Of a DNA stretch of 10,371 nucleotides, positions 5,367-10,371 are shown one piece after another (position 1 is the stretch's first letter; each line of letters opens with the position of its first letter). A model generated the notes under the pieces. It saw nothing but the letters and a program-made list of their open reading frames with translations, made no database searches and was not told where the DNA came from. The stretch is from assembly GCA_905214245.1 (NCBI GenBank), contig CAJMLO010000042.1:1-10371 (forward strand), in the 5' to 3' direction. Source of the stretch: an uncultured bacterium. Its GTDB lineage: Bacteria > Bacillota > Clostridia > TANB77 > CAG-508. The position numbers and the translations under genes were made by a program.

Positions 5367-6461
5367 ATGATTGTTGATTTGAATTATTGCTATAGAGTTG
5401 CAAAAAATATAATAATATTAATTTTAAGTATTTTAGGCGTATTTATTGGCTTTAAATTTGCTATATTTTATATGCCTTTTTTGGTTGCTTTTATTATATC
5501 AATCATGATAGAACCAATAATAAAATTTATCATGAAGAAAACTAAATTAAAACGAAGGACGAGTTCTATAATAGTGTTCATTGTAGCATTAGGAATTATT
5601 ATAGGAATAATTACACTTGCTGTAACATCATTAATAACAGAGACATCGGAAATAATGACGAATTTTAATGAATATGCTGAAACTGCATATAATATGTTGC
5701 AAAATTTTATGCAGGATTTTGATTTTGAAAAATTAAAAATACCAGAAAATGTTATTCAAACAGTTCAAAATTCTATGAATGAATTATTGCAAACTGCCAC
5801 AGTTTGGACTAAAGGAGCTCTAAGTGGAGTGATAAACTTTATAACATCAATTCCAACTATTGGAATTTGCACCATGGTGACACTTCTTGCATTATATTTT
5901 ATATGTGTTGATAAAATATATATGATAGACCAAATAGAACATCACTTACCTGAAACATGGGTAAAAAAGATAGGAGTGCATTTGCGAGATTTAATAAAAA
6001 CACTTGGTGGATATTTAAAAGCAGAAGTAATACTAATAGTTATTTCTTTTATAATATCATTGATTGGACTGTATATATTTCACTTTATGGGATTAAATGT
6101 AGAATATCCGTTTTTGATTGCTTTATTAATTGGGTTTGTAGATGCTCTGCCAATATTTGGTTCTGGAACTGTAATGATTCCATGGGCAGTATTTACAGCA
6201 TTTATGGGAGATTTAAAATTAGCACTTGCAATATTTATTTTATGGGCAATAATGTCTATTGTAAGACAATTTATAGAACCTAGAATAGTAAGTGGTCATA
6301 TTGGAATACATCCGATTTTTACGCTTATTGCAATGTATACTGGATTTAAAATTATAGGAGTAATAGGAATGTTTGTAGGCCCAATTGTTTTGATTATATT
6401 AAAAAATATCTATCAAACATTGATAGATAAAGGAGTTGTAAAATCTATATTTGAAAGATAA
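5367..6461 (+). CDS. AI-2E/YtvI family (UPF0118) membrane permease
   Basis: The 364-aa integral membrane protein has the family layout. Hydrophobic segments lie near residues 10-50 (two), 65-90, 150-175, 215-240 and 245-345 (several). A soluble, amphipathic stretch at about 92-145 separates the early helices. The signature DALPIFGSGTVMIPWAV lies in the C-terminal half, followed by RQFIEPRIVSGHIGIHPIFT and GVIGMFVGPIVLIILKN. These are closest in character to the sporulation integral membrane protein YtvI. Family members export small solutes or ions, or serve sporulation, and the substrate here cannot be read from sequence. The start has only a modest GAGAG-type ribosome site (5350-5354), about 12 nt upstream. 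Its TAA stop at 6459-6461 lies at the edge of the terminator/repeat block that separates it from a convergent gene. Confidence 0.85.
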   Translation: MIVDLNYCYRVAKNIIILILSILGVFIGFKFAIFYMPFLVAFIISIMIEPIIKFIMKKTKLKRRTSSIIVFIVALGIIIGIITLAVTSLITETSEIMTNFNEYAETAYNMLQNFMQDFDFEKLKIPENVIQTVQNSMNELLQTATVWTKGALSGVINFITSIPTIGICTMVTLLALYFICVDKIYMIDQIEHHLPETWVKKIGVHLRDLIKTLGGYLKAEVILIVISFIISLIGLYIFHFMGLNVEYPFLIALLIGFVDALPIFGSGTVMIPWAVFTAFMGDLKLALAIFILWAIMSIVRQFIEPRIVSGHIGIHPIFTLIAMYTGFKIIGVIGMFVGPIVLIILKNIYQTLIDKGVVKSIFER

Positions 6462-6508
6462 AAAAAGTGGTACTTTTTGAGTCCGTCCCCAAAAGTACTA
6501 CTTTTTTT
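6460..6508. terminator. Bidirectional terminator between convergent genes
   Basis: AAAAAAAGTGGTACTTTT (6460-6477) pairs with AAAAGTACTACTTTTTTT (6491-6508), an 18-bp stem with one G-U pair and the loop TGAGTCCGTCCCC. A-runs and T-runs at the two ends suit termination on both strands. The GTCCGTCCCC loop beside GTAC arms resembles REP-like palindromes common in Clostridia. That resemblance is from general recollection, not a search. Confidence 0.7.
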
Positions 6509-6509
6509 A

Positions 6510-6618
6510 TTGCAAAAGTAAAAATCGTAGATTTTTACTTTTGCAACAAGGTTAAGTTACTATAGGTAGTGCATATTTGCAAAGCAAAATGCACATATGG
6601 CGAAGCCACTTTTCTTAT
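6510..6618. repeat. Dispersed structured repeat, copy 2
   Basis: This is the second copy of the element at 1782-1889. Its first hairpin is a perfect 17-bp stem, TTGCAAAAGTAAAAATC (6510-6526) with GATTTTTACTTTTGCAA (6530-6546), around a GTA loop. The second hairpin is 6569-6594 (one bulged A) and the third is TGGC-GAA-GCCA at 6598-6608. The first stem differs from copy 1 in sequence, but both arms change together, so pairing is kept. The right end supplies the stop codon of the minus-strand gene (6615-6617). Confidence 0.75.
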
Positions 6619-7163
6619 AATACTGTTGAAGTTACTACAAATGAACTATCTGGTGGATATACACATTCTTCATTTGGCTTATTTACTTTATTAATGCTTT
6701 CTACTTCTATAATTGGCATATCGCCATAATAGTTTCCTTTTGTAATGGTTCCAGTGATTTCAACCCATGTATTGTCATCAAAATTTTTAGCATCTGGACT
6801 TGAACATAGAAATCCAACTACAACAGTTTGAAAATCAGATGTTACAATCATGTCTCTTGCAAGCACAAATTGGTTTTCTTCAAAATCGTATAAACGGTAA
6901 ATATATCCTGTAAATTTTATTTTTTGACCAACATATGTATCAATATTCAAATGTACATTTTCAAGAACACTTGTATAATTTTGAGCTGTAAGTTCATACA
7001 CTTTGTTTTTATCACTTGGCAAGGTATCATTTGTTTTAAAGAAGCTATTTGAGATTAAACGATAGCAAACTATAAAAGTTATTATTAAAATAATTATACA
7101 TAAAATTCCCATTATAATTTTAAAGAACTTATTTCCATCTAATTTCATGTTAAAAATGAACAT
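6615..7163 (-). CDS. Membrane-anchored DUF1980-like (YcgQ C-terminal type) protein
   Basis: The 182-aa product has a short basic N-terminus, one transmembrane segment (about 15-37), then an extracytoplasmic domain at ~60-170. Motifs such as YVGQKIKFTGYIYR, QFVLARDMIV and WVEITGTITKG..IIEVESI resemble the C-terminal beta-barrel-like domain of the DUF1980/TIGR03943 (YcgQ) family. Those proteins usually have several N-terminal helices and sit next to a YcgR/ArsP-type permease. Here there is only one helix and no partner gene adjacent, so it is a shortened or stand-alone version. The usual paired-cysteine motif after the I-A-R-x-x-I segment is absent; Cys120 is the only cysteine in the domain. 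The start is set by GGAGGT (7169-7174 on the complement), 5 nt upstream; Met6 would lie too far away. Function is unknown. Confidence 0.75.
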   Translation of the reverse strand: MFIFNMKLDGNKFFKIIMGILCIIILIITFIVCYRLISNSFFKTNDTLPSDKNKVYELTAQNYTSVLENVHLNIDTYVGQKIKFTGYIYRLYDFEENQFVLARDMIVTSDFQTVVVGFLCSSPDAKNFDDNTWVEITGTITKGNYYGDMPIIEVESINKVNKPNEECVYPPDSSFVVTSTVL

Positions 7164-7252
7164 ATATGACCTCCATAAAAGTAATTAAATATACATTAAT
7201 AAATATCTATGTAGTTTTTTTATAAAAATGACAAAGTTTTACTTAATTTATA

Positions 7253-7281
7253 TTGCGGTTTTTCACAAAAAGTGATATAGT
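7253..7281 (+). promoter_or_regulatory. Extended -10 promoter of secA
   Basis: TTGCGG (7253-7258) and TATAGT (7276-7281) are exactly 17 bp apart, with TGA (7273-7275) forming an extended -10. The spacer holds TCAC-AAAAA-GTGA. The predicted start is near 7288, giving a ~55-nt leader. Confidence 0.6.
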
Positions 7282-7290
7282 ATCGTTAGC

Positions 7291-7310
7291 TTCGTGTATG
7301 CACGCACGAA
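7291..7310 (+). promoter_or_regulatory. Leader hairpin upstream of secA
   Basis: TTCGTG (7291-7296) pairs with CACGAA (7305-7310) around an 8-nt loop. It would lie close to the 5' end of the secA mRNA and ends 17 nt before the ribosome site. It may stabilise the 5' end; no secM-like leader ORF is present. Confidence 0.35.
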
Positions 7311-7342
7311 AGGACACTTATACAATAGGAAGGAAGATAAGA

Positions 7343-10087
7343 ATGGGTTTATTTAAAACATACAGTGAAAAAGAAGTTAAAAGAATAATGCCAATTGTAA
7401 AACAAATTAACGAATTAGAGCCTGATATGGAAAAATTATCAGACAGTGAATTAAGAGGAAAGACAGATGAATTAAAGAAAAAATTACAAGAAGGCAAGAC
7501 TTTAGATGATATATTACCAGAAGCTTTTGCAGTTGTTAGAGAAGCTTCTAAAAGAGTATTAGGTATGCGTCACTTTGATGTACAATTAATTGGTGGAATT
7601 ATACTTCATCAAGGTAGAATTGCAGAAATGAAAACAGGTGAAGGAAAAACTTTAGTTGCTACACTTCCTGTTTACCTTAATGCTTTAACAGGAAAAGGAG
7701 TTCATGTTGTAACAGTTAATGATTACTTAGCTAAAAGAGATAGTGAATGGATGGGAAAAGTATACAAATTTTTAGGATTAACTGTTGGACTTGTTATTGC
7801 AGGAATGGAACCACATGAAAAAAGACAAGCATATGCCTGTGATGTAACATATGGAACAAATAATGAATTTGGATTTGATTATCTAAGAGATAATATGGTT
7901 ATTTACAAAGACCAATTAGTTCAAAGAGAATTAAATTATGCAATAGTTGATGAGATTGATAGTATTTTGATTGATGAGGCTCGTACACCTCTTATTATAT
8001 CAGGTAGAGGAGAGCAATCATCTGATTTATACAAAAAAGCCAATTCTTTTGTTACAAAATTAACGCCAAAAGTAATTGTTGAAGAAGATGTAAAAGACTT
8101 TGAACAAGCAGAAGATAACGAAAATTATGATTATATTGTTGATTTAAAAGCAAAATCAGCATCTCTAACACAAAAAGGTATTAAAAAAGCTGAAAAAGAA
8201 TTTGGACTTGAAAACTTTAATGATATAGAAAATTCTGAACTAGTACATAATGTAAATCAAGCACTTCGTGCACATGGAATCATGAAAAAAGATATTGACT
8301 ATATCGTAAAAGATGGAGAAGTTTTAATTGTTGACGAATTTACAGGAAGAATTATGTATGGAAGAAGATACAACAATGGTCTTCATCAAGCAATTGAAGC
8401 AAAGGAACATGTTAAAATTGCAGATGAGTCAAAAACACTTGCTACAATTACATTCCAAAATTACTTTAGAATGTATGATAAATTGTCTGGTATGACTGGT
8501 ACAGCTATGACTGAAGAGGCAGAATTCGAAGAAATCTATAAATTGGATGTTATAGAAATACCTACAAATAGGCCAATGATTAGAAAAGATGAACATGATA
8601 TTATTTATAAAAATGAACCTGCAAAATTTAGAGCTGTAATAAAAGATATAAAAGAAAGCAATAAAAAAGGACAACCTGTTCTAGTTGGTACAGTATCAAT
8701 TGAAAAATCTGAAAAATTGAGCAAATTACTTGATAAAGAAGGAATAAAGCATACTGTATTAAATGCTAAATTCCATGAGAAAGAAGCAGAAATAGTTGCA
8801 CAAGCTGGTAAATTTGGAGCAGTTACAATTGCTACAAACATGGCTGGACGTGGTACTGATATTATGCTTGGCGGTAACAGTGAATTCTTAGCAAAGCAAG
8901 AGATGAGAAGACAAAGATATACACTTGATCAAATAGAACAAGCAAACGCATTTAATGAGACATCTGACGAGACTGTTCTAGAAGCAAGAAAGAAATTCAA
9001 AGAATTAAAAGATAAATTTGATGAAGAAATAAAAGAAGAAAAAGAAAAAGTTATTGCAGCAGGTGGCCTAAAAATAATTGGTACAGAAAGACATGAATCA
9101 AGAAGAATTGACAACCAGTTAAGAGGACGTAGTGGTCGTCAAGGAGATCCAGGAGAATCAAGATTTTATATTGGACTAGACGATGATTTAATGAAAATCT
9201 TTGGTGGAGACATGATAACTAAAGTTTATAATACCTTGGGAGCAGATGAAGATATGCCAATTGAATCAAAGATGATTTCTAAAGCAGTTGAAAATGCTCA
9301 AAAAAGAGTTGAGGGAAGAAACTTTAGTATAAGAAAGAATGTATTACAATATGATGATGTTATGAATACACAAAGAGAAATTATATACAAACAAAGAAGA
9401 CAAGTTCTTGATGGCGAGAATATGAAGGAAAATGTATTTAACATGATTGATACATTAGCAGAAGACATGGTAAATGGATATGCTACTGAAGATGGAGTAA
9501 ATGCCGAATCATTGATGTCAGAAGTTGAGACGACATACGGTATATCTAAACTAGAATGTCTATCAGAAGCTAAAATAAACGCTGAAAACATTATTTCTGA
9601 ATTACAAGAAAAAGCTCATAAAATTTATGATGAAAAAGAAGCAGAATTCGGTTCAGAAAATTTAAGAGAACTTGAAAGAGTTGTTATATTAAAAATTGTA
9701 GATGAAAGATGGATGGATCATATTGATGCAATGGATGAACTAAAAGATGGAATTGGACTTCAAGCGTACGGACAAAAAGATCCAGTTGTTCAATATAGAA
9801 TAGAAGGATTTGATATGTTTGACCAAATGATTGCAGATATCAAATTAAATGTTGTAAAAATACTTATGAATGCAAGAAAAAGAGAGGAAGCACCAGCTAG
9901 AAAAGAATCTGTAAAGATTACAAGTGAAGGAAGAGAAGAAGCTACTTTAAACTTATCAGAAAATACTGCTCCAAATACTTCATCAGGACCAAAAACACCA
10001 TATGTAAAAAAAGATGCCGAAGTTGGAAGAAATGATCCATGTCCTTGTGGTTCGGGTAAGAAATACAAGAACTGTTGTGGTAAATAA
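7343..10087 (+). CDS. secA: Preprotein translocase ATPase subunit SecA
   Basis: SecA is the motor that drives unfolded preproteins through SecYEG at the cytoplasmic membrane. The start MGLFKTYSEKEVKR at ATG 7343 follows AGGAAGGAAG (7327-7336); an upstream in-frame TTG at 7253 falls in the -35 promoter element and is rejected. The protein is 914 aa, near the longer end of the family. Walker A is MKTGEGKT (96-103). The DEAD-like motif DEID (203-206) is followed by SILIDEARTPLIISG. The second motor domain has TNMAGRGTDIMLGG (498-511), GTERHESRR (580-588) and QLRGRSGRQGDPG. The tail is an intact SEC-C zinc motif with Cys 900, 902, 911 and 912, which binds SecB or ribosomes in other species. It stands alone here: neither hpf upstream nor prfB downstream, its frequent Firmicutes neighbours, is present. 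Confidence 0.97.
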   Translation: MGLFKTYSEKEVKRIMPIVKQINELEPDMEKLSDSELRGKTDELKKKLQEGKTLDDILPEAFAVVREASKRVLGMRHFDVQLIGGIILHQGRIAEMKTGEGKTLVATLPVYLNALTGKGVHVVTVNDYLAKRDSEWMGKVYKFLGLTVGLVIAGMEPHEKRQAYACDVTYGTNNEFGFDYLRDNMVIYKDQLVQRELNYAIVDEIDSILIDEARTPLIISGRGEQSSDLYKKANSFVTKLTPKVIVEEDVKDFEQAEDNENYDYIVDLKAKSASLTQKGIKKAEKEFGLENFNDIENSELVHNVNQALRAHGIMKKDIDYIVKDGEVLIVDEFTGRIMYGRRYNNGLHQAIEAKEHVKIADESKTLATITFQNYFRMYDKLSGMTGTAMTEEAEFEEIYKLDVIEIPTNRPMIRKDEHDIIYKNEPAKFRAVIKDIKESNKKGQPVLVGTVSIEKSEKLSKLLDKEGIKHTVLNAKFHEKEAEIVAQAGKFGAVTIATNMAGRGTDIMLGGNSEFLAKQEMRRQRYTLDQIEQANAFNETSDETVLEARKKFKELKDKFDEEIKEEKEKVIAAGGLKIIGTERHESRRIDNQLRGRSGRQGDPGESRFYIGLDDDLMKIFGGDMITKVYNTLGADEDMPIESKMISKAVENAQKRVEGRNFSIRKNVLQYDDVMNTQREIIYKQRRQVLDGENMKENVFNMIDTLAEDMVNGYATEDGVNAESLMSEVETTYGISKLECLSEAKINAENIISELQEKAHKIYDEKEAEFGSENLRELERVVILKIVDERWMDHIDAMDELKDGIGLQAYGQKDPVVQYRIEGFDMFDQMIADIKLNVVKILMNARKREEAPARKESVKITSEGREEATLNLSENTAPNTSSGPKTPYVKKDAEVGRNDPCPCGSGKKYKNCCGK

Positions 10088-10142
10088 CCTCGCAAACCCT
10101 TATAAAATAATGAATTGTTAAAAATAGAAAAAATGATAAATT

Positions 10143-10258
10143 TGTCCACAGATGACAATTTGTCCACGATTTGTCCACATAGCATAAATAATGTGGACAG
10201 AATCGAGGAAACCCCATAAAAATCAATAAAAAATCTACGTGGACAATTATTGTGGACA
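10143..10258. repeat. Mirrored cluster of six TGTCCAC motifs
   Basis: TGTCCAC occurs at 10143-10149, 10161-10167 and 10172-10178. Its complement GTGGACA occurs at 10193-10199, 10239-10245 and 10252-10258. The inner pair forms a perfect 9-bp stem (TGTCCACAT with ATGTGGACA, loop 10181-10190). Copies 2 and 5 match over TTGTCCACG/CGTGGACAA, and copies 1 and 6 over 8 bp, so the arrangement is nested. Copies 1 and 3 (TTGTCCACA) are one base from the DnaA box TTATCCACA. Candidates are a DnaA-type or other protein-binding array, or a structured RNA. Confidence 0.7.
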
Positions 10259-10270
10259 TAGTTATATAAA

Positions 10271-10299
10271 ATGTCAGCATTCGAAATGCTGGCATTTTT
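10271..10299 (+). terminator. Intrinsic terminator downstream of secA
   Basis: ATGTCAGCATT (10271-10281) pairs with AATGCTGGCAT (10285-10295) over 11 bp with one U-G pair and a CGA loop, followed by five T (10295-10299). It is the first clear terminator after secA, so the secA mRNA probably includes the TGTCCAC cluster as a 3' UTR. Confidence 0.85.
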
Positions 10300-10339
10300 C
10301 CGTTTCTATATACTAATAGATGACGAAATAATCTATAAC

Positions 10340-10371
10340 ATGGCAGAGAAATTTGATAAGGGCGGCGTACC
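10340..10371 (+). CDS. Possible start of a gene cut by the right window edge
   Basis: An ATG at 10340 opens a frame reading MAEKFDKGGV before the window ends. The frame is open upstream to an ATG at 10286, but that lies inside the terminator, so 10340 is the likelier start. No good ribosome site precedes it. The D-K-G-G-V-P wording recalls the beginning of HD phosphohydrolase domains (RelA/SpoT type, D-K-G-G-x-P-Y-I-x-H-P), but ten codons are too few to assign a family. Confidence 0.25.
   Translation, partial: MAEKFDKGGV

Noticed and set aside
7253..7342. 30-codon N-terminal extension of SecA from a TTG start
   Set aside because: The TTG is part of the -35 element, no ribosome site precedes it, and conserved SecA sequence starts at the ATG at 7343 behind AGGAAGG.
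10143..10258. CRISPR-like array
   Set aside because: Repeats are only 7-9 bp, occur in both orientations and have irregular spacing (11-46 nt), unlike CRISPR repeats and spacers.
9790..10295. Two overlapping minus-strand ORFs (131 and 117 codons) at the end of secA
   Set aside because: They run across the coding end of secA, the TGTCCAC cluster and the terminator; no ribosome site or family resemblance is seen.

Overview
The window is low-G+C chromosomal DNA, most likely from an anaerobic Clostridia (Firmicutes) lineage of the gut type. The evidence is the A/T-rich codon use (arginine almost always AGA), strong AGGAGG-type ribosome sites, sigma-A-like promoters with extended -10 elements, T-tailed intrinsic terminators, a YtvI-like sporulation-type permease and a Gram-positive-style SecA. 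No rRNA, tRNA, CRISPR array or transposase gene is visible.

Left part (1-2040): a terminator closes a gene lying off the left edge. A promoter then drives a 44-codon ORF whose 3' end lies inside an intrinsic terminator. Next comes a 393-codon surface-protein gene with a prepilin-like N-terminus, a Gly/Ser linker and a C-terminal formylglycine-generating-enzyme/C-type-lectin fold. Its last ~140 bp switch abruptly in composition and codon choice (about 52% G+C, CGY instead of AGA for Arg, and a run of NNC/NNT codons). That is the signature of the variable region of a diversity-generating retroelement (DGR). No reverse transcriptase, template repeat or accessory gene is in the window, so it would be a target diversified by a cassette elsewhere. 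Two hairpins and one copy of a dispersed structured repeat follow it.

Middle part (2045-7163): housekeeping and envelope genes. A cytidylate-kinase-like P-loop kinase is followed at 16 nt by murD (peptidoglycan precursor synthesis) and then by an unrecognised protein with a poly-proline tail and a terminator. Next are a cysteine-rich tandem-CBS protein and an AI-2E/YtvI family permease. The permease converges on a minus-strand gene for a membrane-anchored DUF1980-like protein. The second copy of the structured repeat sits exactly between these two convergent genes, with a bidirectional terminator.

Right part (7164-10371): secA, from its own promoter and a short leader hairpin, encodes the preprotein translocase ATPase with an intact C-terminal zinc-binding motif. 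Downstream, where prfB is often found in Firmicutes, there is instead a 116-bp cluster of six TGTCCAC/GTGGACA motifs (three forward, then three reverse). It is followed by a terminator and by the possible start of another gene cut by the window edge.

Most novel points: the trans-acting DGR target with its possible leader-peptide attenuator; the dispersed repeat whose two copies show compensatory base changes in a hairpin; and the mirrored TGTCCAC cluster after secA.
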